Below the pieces are notes generated by a model. It was not told the DNA's origin. It did not search any database and saw only the letters and a list, made by a program, of their open reading frames with translations. Positions 29,462-38,022 of a DNA stretch of 64,000 nt are shown one piece after another (position 1 is the stretch's first letter; each line of letters opens with the position of its first letter). Position numbers and translations under genes: made by a program. The stretch spans positions 3,224,001 through 3,288,000 of the forward strand of contig NZ_CP101988.1 of NCBI RefSeq assembly GCF_024508335.1, written 5' to 3'. The DNA is from Cellulomonas chengniuliangii (GTDB taxonomy: Bacteria; Actinomycetota; Actinomycetes; Actinomycetales; Cellulomonadaceae).

Positions 29462-30229
29462 GTGCAGGAGAATCAGGGACACGTGTCGTCGATCATCGAG
29501 CTTCGAGACGACTTCACCCGGTTCATGCTGGCGTACCGCTTCGGGCTCGACGAGGTGATGACCAAGCTCACCATCCTGCGTGACGAGTTCAAGTACGCGC
29601 GCAGCTACAACCCGATCGAGCACGTCAGCTCGCGGCTCAAGTCGCCGGACAGCATCCTGCAGAAGGCGCACCGCAAGGGCATCCCGCTGACCCTCGAGGA
29701 CATCAAGGCGCAGATGTTCGACATCGCGGGCGTCCGCGTGACGTGCGCGTTCCAGTCGGACATCCACCGGATCCGCGACCTGCTCGTCGGGCAGCAGGAC
29801 CTCACCCTGCTGGCCGAGCGCGACTACATCACCCAGCCCAAGCCCAACGGGTACAAGAGCCTGCACCTCATCGTCCAGGTGCCAGTGTTCATGTCTGACC
29901 GGGTCGAGCCCGTCACTGTGGAGATCCAGATCCGCACCATCGCGATGGACTTCTGGGCGAGCCTCGAGCACAAGATCTACTACAAGTACGGCAAGGAGAT
30001 CCCCGCCTCGCTGCTCGCCGAGCTCAAGGACGCCGCCGACGTCGCGGACGCGCTCGACGTCAAGATGGAGCACCTGCACAACGCGGTGCTGGCGATCAAG
30101 GGCAGCACGGGGGCCGACGCGTCCGCGGACATGCAAGGGCTCATCCCGTCGCAGGACCTCCTCGAGGCCTTCCTGAGGTCTCGAGGCCCCGAGCAGGCGC
30201 CCGACGTCGACGGACCCGACGCGGGCTGA
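29462..30229 (+). CDS. Small alarmone synthetase (RelQ/RelP-type (p)ppGpp synthetase)
   Basis: A 255-residue RelA/SpoT-domain protein without hydrolase, TGS or ACT domains, so a synthetase only. It transfers pyrophosphate from ATP to GDP/GTP. Motifs: EHVSSRLKSPDSILQKAHRKG, DIAGVRVTCAFQSDIHRI, PNGYKSLHLIV and the G-loop/active-site strand VEIQIRTIAMDFWASLEHKI with the catalytic Glu (EIQIRT). The C-terminal helices (ADALDVKMEHLHNAVL) are as in tetrameric SAS enzymes. It probably responds to envelope or nutrient stress through transcription, since such enzymes lack ribosome sensing. Confidence 0.9.
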   Translation: MQENQGHVSSIIELRDDFTRFMLAYRFGLDEVMTKLTILRDEFKYARSYNPIEHVSSRLKSPDSILQKAHRKGIPLTLEDIKAQMFDIAGVRVTCAFQSDIHRIRDLLVGQQDLTLLAERDYITQPKPNGYKSLHLIVQVPVFMSDRVEPVTVEIQIRTIAMDFWASLEHKIYYKYGKEIPASLLAELKDAADVADALDVKMEHLHNAVLAIKGSTGADASADMQGLIPSQDLLEAFLRSRGPEQAPDVDGPDAG

Positions 30230-30350
30230 GCCCGATTAGCCGCATCCCTCCTGGTCCCTCCGGGAACGCGGCCCGGCCCTCGTCCCCGCGCCTCCTGACA
30301 CGCCCGGCAACCCGCCCGCCGAACCCGGGGCCGCGTGGCAAGGTGGCCTG

Positions 30351-31016
30351 ATGCCGGACGCCCGAGGCTCTGCCGCCGACGTGCTCGCGGTCAACGACTG
30401 GCGCCGCCGCACCGCCGAGCTGTACGCCGACGTCCGCCGCGTCGCCGCCGACGACCCTGCCGCCGCCCACGCCCTGTGGGTCGAGCGGCGCGACGCGTTG
30501 TTCGGCGACCACCCCGCCTCGCCGCTGCTTCCTGAGGCGCGCGCGGCGTTCCGCGGTCTGCCCGTGGCCCCGTACGACCCGGCGTTCCGCTTCGAGGCGC
30601 GGGTGCGCGCCGCCCCGACCCAGCGCCTGGACGTCGCCACCGGCACGGACGGCGTCGTGCCGTTCGAACGGATCGGCCGCGCGACGCTCCCCGGCCTGGG
30701 CACGCTGTCCGTGTGGGCCTTGCGGGCGTACGCCGGCGGGGTCTTCCTGCCGGTCAAGGACGCGCTGGCCGGGCGCACGGGCGGCACCTACGGCGGCGGG
30801 CGGTACGTCCTCGACACGATCAAGGGCGCGGACCTGGGCACCAGCGGCGACGACGGCCGCGGGCCGCTGGTGATCGACCTGAACTTCGCCTACAACCCGT
30901 CCTGCGCGTATGACCCCGACTGGGCGTGCCCGCTGGCCACGCGCGGCAACGTCGTGGAGGGCGAGACGCCGGTCGGCGAGCTCGCGCCCGGACCCGAGCT
31001 GCTGCCGCGCGACTGA
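30351..31016 (+). CDS. DUF1684 protein
   Basis: A 221-residue protein of the DUF1684 family. Diagnostic features are an N-terminal NDWRRRTAELYADVR with LWVERRDALFGDHPASPLLPEAR, a central beta region, the YGGGRYVLDTIKGADLG turn, and the end LVIDLNFAYNPSCAYDPDWACPLATRGN with two conserved cysteines. The family is common in actinobacteria and halophilic archaea. No activity is established. No signal peptide. It converges on the Nei gene with a 7-bp gap. Confidence 0.88.
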   Translation: MPDARGSAADVLAVNDWRRRTAELYADVRRVAADDPAAAHALWVERRDALFGDHPASPLLPEARAAFRGLPVAPYDPAFRFEARVRAAPTQRLDVATGTDGVVPFERIGRATLPGLGTLSVWALRAYAGGVFLPVKDALAGRTGGTYGGGRYVLDTIKGADLGTSGDDGRGPLVIDLNFAYNPSCAYDPDWACPLATRGNVVEGETPVGELAPGPELLPRD

Positions 31017-31023
31017 GCGGGCG

Positions 31024-31950
31024 TCAGCGCTGGCAGGACGGGCAGCGGTACAGCTTGCGCCCCGCCATGTCCTCCACCACGACGGGGGCGCCGCACACCC
31101 GGCACGGCAGGCCCGCACGCCCGTAGACCCAGTGCCGCTCGGACCGGTCGGCCAGCGCCCGCGCCCGCCCCGCCTCGTCGAGGTCCTCCCGAGTGAGCAT
31201 GACGCCTGTGCGGATGCCGTCGGCGAGCAGCACGGCCCAATCGTCCCAGAGCGCCCGCGCTGCCTCGACCGGAACCTGGCGGCCCGGCGTCCAGGGGTCC
31301 AGCCGGGCGCGGAAGAGCATCTCTGCCCGGTAGATGTTGCCGATGCCGGCCATCACCGACTGGTCCATCAGCAGCTGCCCGATGGGCACGGCCCGGCGGG
31401 TGAGGCGCCGTGCGACCTCGGCGCCAGCGGCCTCCAGGTCCTCCTCGGTGGCCGGGTCCAGGCCTAGGCGCGCCACGGCCGCGGCCGCCGACTCCGGGTC
31501 GAGCACCTCGCAGGCGGTGGGGCCGCGCAGGTCCGCGACGCTCGCGCCGGTGGCGAGCCGCACCCGGACCTGGCCCACGGGCTCCGGCGGGAACGGCTCC
31601 TCGGCGCCTGCGGCCCCGCGCTCCTGCTCGTCCTCGCCCATCCGCACGGCGCGGCGCAGCCGCGGGGCGCCCATGCTGCCCAGCGCGGCCATGCCCTCGG
31701 TGATGGGCGAGATCCGCCCGAAGAAGTCCCAGGCGCCGTAGAGGCCCAGGTGCACGCGCAGCACCAGCCCGCCGTCGAACTCGAGGAAGAGCTGCTTGCC
31801 GACTGCCCGGGAGCCGGTCAGCACGCGGCCGTCGATCAGCGCGGCGCCCGCGGCGAACCTGCCCTGCGGGGAGCTGACGGCCAGCGCGTGACCGACGAAG
31901 TCACGACGGAACTGCCGCGCGACGCGGTGGACGGTATGACCCTCGGGCAC
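31024..31950 (-). CDS. nei: Endonuclease VIII-like DNA glycosylase/AP lyase
   Basis: A 308-residue Fpg/Nei-family base-excision enzyme. The mature N-terminus PEGHTVHRVARQFRRDF gives the catalytic Pro1 and Glu2 after removal of the GTG-encoded Met. LHLGLYGAWDFFG is the void-filling region. A helix-two-turn-helix (MDQSVMAGIGNIYRAEMLFRA) and a C-terminal zinc finger (CRVCGAPVVVEDMAGRKLYRCPSC) are intact. An acidic insert (EDEQERGAAGAEEPFPPEP) occupies the middle. PEGHT favours Nei2-type over Fpg (PELPE). A TAGGGT hexamer 8 nt upstream (31964-31959) suggests a leaderless mRNA. Confidence 0.9.
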   Translation of the reverse strand: MPEGHTVHRVARQFRRDFVGHALAVSSPQGRFAAGAALIDGRVLTGSRAVGKQLFLEFDGGLVLRVHLGLYGAWDFFGRISPITEGMAALGSMGAPRLRRAVRMGEDEQERGAAGAEEPFPPEPVGQVRVRLATGASVADLRGPTACEVLDPESAAAAVARLGLDPATEEDLEAAGAEVARRLTRRAVPIGQLLMDQSVMAGIGNIYRAEMLFRARLDPWTPGRQVPVEAARALWDDWAVLLADGIRTGVMLTREDLDEAGRARALADRSERHWVYGRAGLPCRVCGAPVVVEDMAGRKLYRCPSCQR

Positions 31951-31958
31951 GGCACACC

Positions 31959-31964
31959 ACCCTA
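31959..31964 (-). promoter_or_regulatory. -10 element of a leaderless transcript (nei)
   Basis: TAGGGT on the minus strand, 8 nt before the GTG at 31950. Confidence 0.4.
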
Positions 31965-32038
31965 TGACCCGGATGGGCGCACGCCTTCCGCGAGAAGTGA
32001 CATATGGTCGATATCGGGCGTGGCGGGAGGGGGCGTGG

Positions 32039-33076
32039 ATGCGCGGACGGCTGCCTGGTCTGGATCTCTTGCGCGGGCTGGCCGTGCTCCTCGTCCTGTT
32101 GAACCACGCCCATCCACTCTTCGGGGGCGCCGGGGTGGTCGGCGTCACCATCTTCTTCGCGCTCAGCGGCTACCTGATCACCGGGGTGCTGGTCCGCGAC
32201 ATCTACCGCACCGGCGGCGTGCGGCTGGCGGTCTTCTACCGCAACCGCGCGCTGCGCCTCATCCCGGCGCTGCTGCTCTTCCTGCTCGCGTACGCCGTGG
32301 TCGAGGGCGTGTTCGACCTCCTCGGGGAGCGGGACCTGGTCCCGCAGAGCGTGGCGGTGGCCCTCACCTACACGACCAACATCCCCGGCATCCCGTCCGG
32401 CAGCGGCAGCCTGTACCACCTGTGGACGCTGGCCACCGAGGAGCAGTTCTACGTGCTGTGGCCCCTGGTGCTGCTCTTCGGTTTCCGCCGCGTGGGGCTC
32501 CGCCGCGTCGTGGGGCTGGTCGCGGTGGGGGTGGTGATGATGTGCGTGCTGACCATCAAGCTGACCGAGCCCGACGTGGCCCGGGTCTACGCCCTGCCCT
32601 CCTCGTGGTGGCTGACCATCATGATCGGCTCGGTGGCGTACCTGGGCCGCGAGGAGCTCGCCCGGGCGCTGCCCACCACCGCCGGGCGGCGGCGCGCGCT
32701 GCAGGTCGTGATGCTCACGGCCATCGCCGTGGTGGCGGCCATCCCGGGCCTCGCGCACTCCGCCGTCATGTACCTGCTGATCGCGCCCGGCGTCGCCCTC
32801 GCCACCGCCGTGCTCATCAACTACACGAGCCACTGGGAGGTCCTGCCCAGCCGGCTGCTGAGCCCGCTGCTCCAGCTCGGCACGATCTCGTACGCCGCCT
32901 ACCTGTGGAACGCGGCGATCATGCGCTGGCTCGAGCCGATCGGCGGGCTGCTGCGCCCGGTGCTGATCGTGTCGCTGACCCTGGTGGCCGCGACCGCGAG
33001 CTGGTGGCTGGTGGAACGCCCCGTGCAGCGGCTCAGGGCTCGGCTGGATCATCAGCAGCCGGCGCTGCAGCACTGA
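32039..33076 (+). CDS. Acyltransferase family 3 (OafA-like) membrane protein
   Basis: A 345-residue membrane acyltransferase. It opens LPGLDLLRGLAVLLVLLNHAHP (catalytic His in the first helix), then FFALSGYLIT and YRNRALRLIPAL (conserved Arg pair) and HLWTLATEEQFYVLWPL. Ten helices are visible. Such enzymes O-acylate exopolysaccharide, peptidoglycan or glycolipids. ATG 32039 with GGGAGGGGG upstream is chosen over ATG 31964. Its last 44 bp overlap the 3' end of the convergent mannitol dehydrogenase gene. Confidence 0.87.
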   Translation: MRGRLPGLDLLRGLAVLLVLLNHAHPLFGGAGVVGVTIFFALSGYLITGVLVRDIYRTGGVRLAVFYRNRALRLIPALLLFLLAYAVVEGVFDLLGERDLVPQSVAVALTYTTNIPGIPSGSGSLYHLWTLATEEQFYVLWPLVLLFGFRRVGLRRVVGLVAVGVVMMCVLTIKLTEPDVARVYALPSSWWLTIMIGSVAYLGREELARALPTTAGRRRALQVVMLTAIAVVAAIPGLAHSAVMYLLIAPGVALATAVLINYTSHWEVLPSRLLSPLLQLGTISYAAYLWNAAIMRWLEPIGGLLRPVLIVSLTLVAATASWWLVERPVQRLRARLDHQQPALQH

Positions 33077-34568
33077 TCGACCCGGCGTCGCCCAGCACGC
33101 CCACCCAGGACTCGAGGGTCGCCCGGGCGCCCCGCTCCCGCAGCGAGGCGAGCGCCGCCGTGTAGGCGGCCACGAACCGCTCGTCGTCGACCAGGTCCCC
33201 GAACAGGTCGCGCTGCGCGAGGAACGCCGTGGGGTCCGCGTGCTGGCCCGCCGCCACCGCCATCAGCCGGTCCCGCAGGCGGTCGACCACCTCGATGGGC
33301 TCGCCCTGCTCGTCAACGCCCTCCGCGTAGCGGGCCCACGAGGCGAGGACCAGCGCGCACAGGGCAACGTCGCCGCCGGCCGCGAGCCGGCTCCTGGCCA
33401 CCGGCACGATCCACTGGGGGATGCGGTCGGAGGTCTCCGCGCACAGCCGGGCCAAGGTGTCGCGGACCTCCTGGTTCGCGAACCGCTCGATCAGGGCGCG
33501 CTTGTAGTCGTCCACGTCGACACCGGGCACGGCGCCCAGCGTCGGCGTGGCCTCCAGGTCCATGTACTGGGCGAGGAACTGCGCGAACAGCGGGTCCTGG
33601 GCGACCTCGTGCGCGTACTCGTAACCGGCCAGGCGCCCCAGGTAGCACAGCGCCTGGTGGCCGCCGTTGAGCAGCCGCAGCTTCATCAGCTCGTACGGCT
33701 CGACGTCCGCCACGAGCTGGGCCCCGGCGTCCTCGAGCGGCGGGCGGCCCTGTCCGAAGTCGTCCTCGACGACCCACTGCTCGAACGGCTCGCACACCAC
33801 CGGCCACGCGTCCTCGATGCCGAAGGCCTCCGCCACCAGCTCGCGGTCCGCGTCGGTGGTCGCCGGCGTGATGCGGTCCACCATGGAGTTCGGGAAGCGC
33901 ACCTCCCGCTCCACCCAGTCGCCCAGACCGGGGTCGCGGAGCCGGGCGTACGCCACGAAGGAGCCGCGCGCCACGTCGCCGTTGCCCCGGATGTTGTCGC
34001 AGGACATCACGGTGAACGGCGGCAGCCCTCGCTCCCGGCGGCGGACCAGCGCCTCGGTGACCAGACCGAACACGGTGGACGGCGCCGCGCCGGGCGCCAG
34101 GTCGGCCTGCACGGCCGGCTCGTCGGCCTGGAACTCGCCCGTCACCGGGTGGACGTTGTACCCGCCCTCGGTGATGGTCAGGGAGACGATCCGCGTGACG
34201 GGCGCCGCCATCTGCACGATCACGGCCTCGGGGTCGTCGGGCGCGAGCAAGTACGCGACGAGGGAGCCGATGACCCTCGCCTCGAGGGTCCCGTCGGGGT
34301 GCTTGACCACCAGCGTGTACAGCCCGTCCTGCCGGTCCAGCGCGTCCTTCATCCGCTGGTCGCCCGGCAGGACACCCACTCCGCACACCCCCCAGTCGAG
34401 CGCCTCGCCCTGGTTCATCAGGCGGTCCAGGTACATCGCCTGGTGGGCGCGATGGAACCCGCCCACGCCGATGTGGACGATGGACGGCGCGACGGCGCGC
34501 CGGTCGTAGCGCGGCACGGCGACGGCCGAGGGGAGGGATCCGAGCGTCGACGCGTTCAACTGGGTCAT
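33033..34568 (-). CDS. Mannitol/fructuronate dehydrogenase family polyol dehydrogenase
   Basis: A 511-residue NAD-dependent long-chain dehydrogenase (mannitol 2-dehydrogenase, fructuronate or tagaturonate reductase group). The N-terminal Rossmann domain has IVHIGVGGFHRAHQAMYLD. SLTITEGGYN and SCDNIRGNG are family motifs. The catalytic box is KLRLLNGGHQALCYLG (Lys with Asn and His) near residue 300. ATG 34568 has GGGGGA upstream. An in-frame GTG at 34670 would add 34 residues and overlaps the stop of a 29-codon frame. Length and the EGGYN motif favour mannitol 2-dehydrogenase. Confidence 0.87.
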   Translation of the reverse strand: MTQLNASTLGSLPSAVAVPRYDRRAVAPSIVHIGVGGFHRAHQAMYLDRLMNQGEALDWGVCGVGVLPGDQRMKDALDRQDGLYTLVVKHPDGTLEARVIGSLVAYLLAPDDPEAVIVQMAAPVTRIVSLTITEGGYNVHPVTGEFQADEPAVQADLAPGAAPSTVFGLVTEALVRRRERGLPPFTVMSCDNIRGNGDVARGSFVAYARLRDPGLGDWVEREVRFPNSMVDRITPATTDADRELVAEAFGIEDAWPVVCEPFEQWVVEDDFGQGRPPLEDAGAQLVADVEPYELMKLRLLNGGHQALCYLGRLAGYEYAHEVAQDPLFAQFLAQYMDLEATPTLGAVPGVDVDDYKRALIERFANQEVRDTLARLCAETSDRIPQWIVPVARSRLAAGGDVALCALVLASWARYAEGVDEQGEPIEVVDRLRDRLMAVAAGQHADPTAFLAQRDLFGDLVDDERFVAAYTAALASLRERGARATLESWVGVLGDAGSISAAAPAADDPAEP

Positions 34569-34666
34569 CGAGGTCCCCCGCTCCCGGACGACGGGGCGCC
34601 CGGCACGGCTGACGGGCTCGAGCAGCGTCGGCATGGGCTCGAGCTGGACGCCCCGCCGCACCGCGC

Positions 34667-34756
34667 TCACGTCAGGGCCCCCATCGCGAGGTCGTGCGCC
34701 GTCCGTCCAGGCGCCTGCGCCGCGCGGATCCGCTGGGTGTGATGGGTCGTCCTCAT
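34667..34756 (-). CDS. Possible 29-codon upstream reading frame of the polyol dehydrogenase
   Basis: From ATG 34756 (beginning MRTTHHTQRIRAAQ) to TGA 34667, with its stop overlapping the alternative GTG start at 34670 of the dehydrogenase. Composition is not distinctive, and it may be a chance frame. Confidence 0.2.
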   Translation of the reverse strand: MRTTHHTQRIRAAQAPGRTAHDLAMGALT

Positions 34757-34779
34757 CGATGTGCCGCCCCTCGCATGCG

Positions 34780-34810
34780 CGTGTCCAACACGTCGACTCT
34801 GACGCGTCAG
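34780..34810. promoter_or_regulatory. Two palindromic operator candidates upstream of the polyol dehydrogenase
   Basis: CGTGT-CCA-ACACG (34780-34792) is an inverted repeat with 5-bp arms. CTGACGCGTCAG (34799-34810) is a perfect 12-bp palindrome with a central CG, as in LacI-family operators. They lie 19 bp apart centre to centre (about two turns). The rest of 34569-35032 shows no gene on either strand with convincing composition. Confidence 0.4.
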
Positions 34811-35032
34811 CGGCCCGTCCCCGCCGCGTGCCCCGAGGGCGCCCCGCATGACGTCCCTGTCGTGCGCGGCGCGGAGATGCAGTGCCCGGGGCCGTTTGCC
34901 GGGAGGGCTGGCCTCACAGTCGCACAGTCCCGTGGCGTCGGCCAAGCGAGCAGTCGACGAGCCGACGGCGACGGCCATTCAGCCTCAGTCGCTACTGTGG
35001 CAAGTCTCATTCCCGAGCGCGCGAGGTGCCCG

Positions 35033-35338
35033 ATGTACGTCGTCCACAACCGACTCGATGTGAAGCCCGAGGAGGCCGCCGACTTCGAGAGGACGTTCGC
35101 GACCAGCATGCGCGCGACACTCGCGGGGGTGCCCGGGCTGCGCCGGAGCCTGCTGATGCGCCCCACCCAGCCGGGCGTCCCGTACGTCTCGACGATGGAG
35201 TTCGACGACCAGGAGTCCTTCCGCGCCTGGATGCGCTCGGACTCGTTCAAGGCCGCGCACGCGGACACCGGCGCCACCGGCATGCAGGCGCCGAGCGGCA
35301 TCGAGCTGTTCGACGTGCTCGAGGACGTCGTCTCCTGA
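35033..35338 (+). CDS. Antibiotic biosynthesis monooxygenase (ABM)-fold protein
   Basis: A 101-residue dimeric alpha/beta-barrel protein: MYVVHNRLDVKPEEAADFERTF, GVPGLRRSLLMRPTQPGVPYVSTMEFDDQESFRAWMRSDSFKAAH. This is the ferredoxin-like ABM fold shared by small monooxygenases and heme-degrading IsdG/HmoB proteins. The DSFKAAH histidine fits the latter, but heme degradation is not proven. ATG 35033 has GAGGTG upstream. A long in-frame extension upstream lacks protein-like composition and is not used. Confidence 0.82.
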   Translation: MYVVHNRLDVKPEEAADFERTFATSMRATLAGVPGLRRSLLMRPTQPGVPYVSTMEFDDQESFRAWMRSDSFKAAHADTGATGMQAPSGIELFDVLEDVVS

Positions 35339-35434
35339 CACCGAGCCGCTGACCGGGCGGCGAACAGCCGATGAGTTCGGGCCTGCGGACGGGTCTGCCA
35401 CTGTGACCCGTCCGTCACGTCCCGAGGAGCGATC

Positions 35435-35869
35435 ATGGCCGTCCGTCTGAACCCCTACCTCAACTTCCAGGACTCGGCCCGCGAGGCGATGGAGTTCTAC
35501 CAGTCCGTGTTCGGCGGCGAGCTGGAGACCAGCACGTTCGCCGAATTCCAGATGAGCGAGAACCCGGCGGACGCCGACAAGATCATGCACTCGATGCTCA
35601 CCACCGACATCGGCCTGGTGCTGATGGCCTCGGACATCCCGGCCGCGATGCAAGGATCCGACCCGGGCGCCGGCCCGGGCGCCACGATCTCGCTCAGCGG
35701 CGGCCCGGAGGACGACGACGCGCTGCGCGGCTACTGGGCCCAGCTGGTCGAGGGCGGCGCCGTCACCGAGCCGCTCGCAGTCGCGCCGTGGGGCGACGCC
35801 TTCGGGATGTGCACGGACCGGTTCGGGGTGGGCTGGATGGTGAACATCGCCGGGCCAGGGGCCTCCTGA
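35435..35869 (+). CDS. VOC-superfamily protein (PhnB-like)
   Basis: A 144-residue glyoxalase/bleomycin-resistance fold protein of the PhnB-like subgroup: LNPYLNFQDSAREAMEFYQSVFGGELETSTFAEF, MHSMLTTDIGLVLMASDIP, GGPEDDDALRGYWAQLVEGGAVTEPL and the closing WGDAFGMCTDRFGVGWMVNI. It is usually a homodimer; metal ligands are partly missing in this subgroup, so activity is unknown. The ribosome-binding site is GAGGAG. It is probably separate from the ABM gene 97 bp upstream. Confidence 0.88.
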   Translation: MAVRLNPYLNFQDSAREAMEFYQSVFGGELETSTFAEFQMSENPADADKIMHSMLTTDIGLVLMASDIPAAMQGSDPGAGPGATISLSGGPEDDDALRGYWAQLVEGGAVTEPLAVAPWGDAFGMCTDRFGVGWMVNIAGPGAS

Positions 35870-35892
35870 CGCTGCGGACCTGACCTGCGGGC

Positions 35893-36552
35893 TCAGGCCC
35901 GCAGGCGGGCGTCCTCCAGGTAGTGCAGCACCGCGGTGACCCGGCGGTCCGCCATGTCGGTGGGCGCCAGGTCGAGTTTCGCGAAGATGCTGCGGATGTG
36001 CTTGTGCACGGCGCCCTCGGTCACGAACAGGCGCGCCGCGATGGCGGAGTTGCCCAGGCCCTCCGCCATCGCGGCGAGCACCTCCCGCTCGCGCGGGCTG
36101 AGCCTGTCCAGCCTGCCGTCCGAGCGGGTCCGCGCGAAGAGCTGGGCGACGACCTCGGGGTCGATCGCGGTGCCGCCGGAGGCCACGCGGTGCAGCGCGT
36201 CGAGGAACTCCTCGACGCGCCCGACCCGCTCCTTGAGCAGGTAGCCCAGGCCTGCGCTGCCGTTCGCGAGCAGCTCGGTGGCGAACGCCTCCTCGACGTA
36301 GGCCGAGAGCACGAGCACCGCGAGTCCAGGCTGCAACCGGCGCGCCTCGACCGCCGCGACGATCCCCTCGTTGGTGTGCGTGGGCGGCATCCGCACGTCC
36401 ACGATCGCGATGTCGGGCACGTGCTCCGCGACGGCGGCCAGCAGCTCGGCGGGGTCGCCCGCGGTCGCCACCACGTCGAGCCCTTCGGCGCGCAGCAGCA
36501 GCGCCAGGCCCTCACGCAGCAGGGCGTCGTCCTCGGCGATCACAATCCGCAC
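35893..36552 (-). CDS. NarL/LuxR-family response regulator
   Basis: A 219-residue two-component regulator. The receiver domain (VRIVIAEDDALLREGL, IVDVRMPP with the phospho-acceptor Asp, VLSAYVE, and GYLLKERV with the conserved Lys) is followed by a LuxR helix-turn-helix (LSPREREVLAAMAEGLGNSAIAARLFVTEGAVHKHIRSIF). The GTG at 36552 overlaps the kinase stop by 13 bp. With the kinase it forms a pair divergent from the small membrane protein/ABC exporter operon, its likely target. Confidence 0.9.
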   Translation of the reverse strand: MRIVIAEDDALLREGLALLLRAEGLDVVATAGDPAELLAAVAEHVPDIAIVDVRMPPTHTNEGIVAAVEARRLQPGLAVLVLSAYVEEAFATELLANGSAGLGYLLKERVGRVEEFLDALHRVASGGTAIDPEVVAQLFARTRSDGRLDRLSPREREVLAAMAEGLGNSAIAARLFVTEGAVHKHIRSIFAKLDLAPTDMADRRVTAVLHYLEDARLRA

Positions 36553-37841
36553 GGCAGCGTCACCTCCAGGGTCGTGGGCCCGCCGACCGGGCTGGTCAAC
36601 GTGAAGATCCCGTCGTGCGCCTGCACACGCCGCCGGATGCCGGCGAGGCCGCTCCCGCCGCCCGTCCGGTCGCGCTCCCCGGCGGCGCGCTCTGCGGCGC
36701 CGCCCATCCCGTCGTCCTGCACGGTGACCTCCAACCGGTCGTTGTCTCGGCGCACGGTCACCACGGAGCTCTGGGCGCCGCTGTGCCGCACCACGTTCGT
36801 CAGTGCCTCCGCGACCACGAAGTACGCGGTGGCCTCGACCGACGCCGCGCATCGTCCGATGTCGGCGATGTCGAGCCTGCACGGCACCGGGCTGGTCGCC
36901 GCGAGCCCGGACAGCGCGTCGCCCAGCGTCCGGTCCTCGAGCACCGCGGGCAGGATGCTCCGGGCCACGGCGCGCAGCTCGGCGAGCGCCTGCTCGGCGG
37001 CGTCCTGCGCGCGCTCGAGCAGCGGGCCGGCGGCGGCGGGGTCGCGCAGGAGCGCGCGCTGCGCGGCGCCGAGGAGCACGGACACGGCGACGATCCGGTT
37101 CTGGGTGCCGTCATGCAGGGAGCGCTCGATGCGTCGCAGCTCGGCCGCGTGGGCGTCCAGCGCGCCGGCGCGCGTCGCGGTGAGCTCGGCGACCCGCAGG
37201 GCCAGGTCCGTGCCGGGGCGCGGGCCCAGCAGGCGGCGGCCAGGCCAGGCCTGCAGGCGCGCCATGGGCGGCTCGAGCCCCACGGCGACCGCCACCCAGG
37301 CGAAGCCCGCCAGGGTCACGGCGATGGCGCCGGGCCAGGTCTCCACCACCCACCCGCTGAACGACGGCTGGCGCAGCTCCTCGGGCACCGCCATCCACCA
37401 GAGCGCGAACGTGGCGTCCCGGGCCGCGTTGAGCGGCAACGTCAGCGCGATCGCGCCGAGCGCCAGGCCCAGCGAGGCCGCGCACGGCAGCCAGGCCAGC
37501 TCGCGGCGGACCGACGAGTCCCGGAAGGCGTCGCGCAGCCCGTCCGGCAGCGGCGCGGGCCCCAGGACCACCGGGCCGATCTGGGACAGTCGCGAGCGCT
37601 CCCGGTCGGCGACGACGCGGACGGCCCGCAGCGCGGCGGGCAGCATCCAGAACCCGACGCCCACGACGCAGGCGGCCGCGCTCACCGCCACCCACAGCAG
37701 CGCGACCAGCGCCAGCACCGAGGTGCCGAAGCCGCCCACGAGCTGCTCGATCGCGTCGATGGTGCGCCCCGCGATCCCGGCCCGGCGTTGCGCGGGCGGA
37801 CGCGTGACCACCAGGTCGGCGTCTGCCGTGTGCGTGTCCAC
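36540..37841 (-). CDS. Sensor histidine kinase (HisKA_3, NarX/DesK type)
   Basis: A 433-residue membrane sensor kinase. Four hydrophobic helices lie in the first 200 residues, with a basic loop between pairs 1-2 and 3-4. The dimerisation/phosphoacceptor helix reads LRRIERSLHDGTQNRIVAVSVLL (His at about 243). A HATPase_c domain has EALTNVVRHSGA (N box) and VQDDGMGG (G1), ending GSGLAGIRRRV. The short extracytoplasmic loops suggest sensing within the membrane, as for cell-envelope antibiotic sensors that control ABC exporters. Confidence 0.9.
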   Translation of the reverse strand: MDTHTADADLVVTRPPAQRRAGIAGRTIDAIEQLVGGFGTSVLALVALLWVAVSAAACVVGVGFWMLPAALRAVRVVADRERSRLSQIGPVVLGPAPLPDGLRDAFRDSSVRRELAWLPCAASLGLALGAIALTLPLNAARDATFALWWMAVPEELRQPSFSGWVVETWPGAIAVTLAGFAWVAVAVGLEPPMARLQAWPGRRLLGPRPGTDLALRVAELTATRAGALDAHAAELRRIERSLHDGTQNRIVAVSVLLGAAQRALLRDPAAAGPLLERAQDAAEQALAELRAVARSILPAVLEDRTLGDALSGLAATSPVPCRLDIADIGRCAASVEATAYFVVAEALTNVVRHSGAQSSVVTVRRDNDRLEVTVQDDGMGGAAERAAGERDRTGGGSGLAGIRRRVQAHDGIFTLTSPVGGPTTLEVTLPCGL

Positions 37842-38022
37842 GTCGAGTGACCCTAGGCGACGGGCGCACAGGGCCGCAGGCCTTCGCGGCGAGATGGCGA
37901 CGACGCGGCGAAGAAGTACAGCCTGCTACACCCCAGGTCGGGCGCTGGCGGGATCGTCGCGGGGGTACCCCGATTCGTAGCGTTGAGGGTGTCCGGAAGA
38001 CCCCCCGAGCTGGGAGCGTGCC

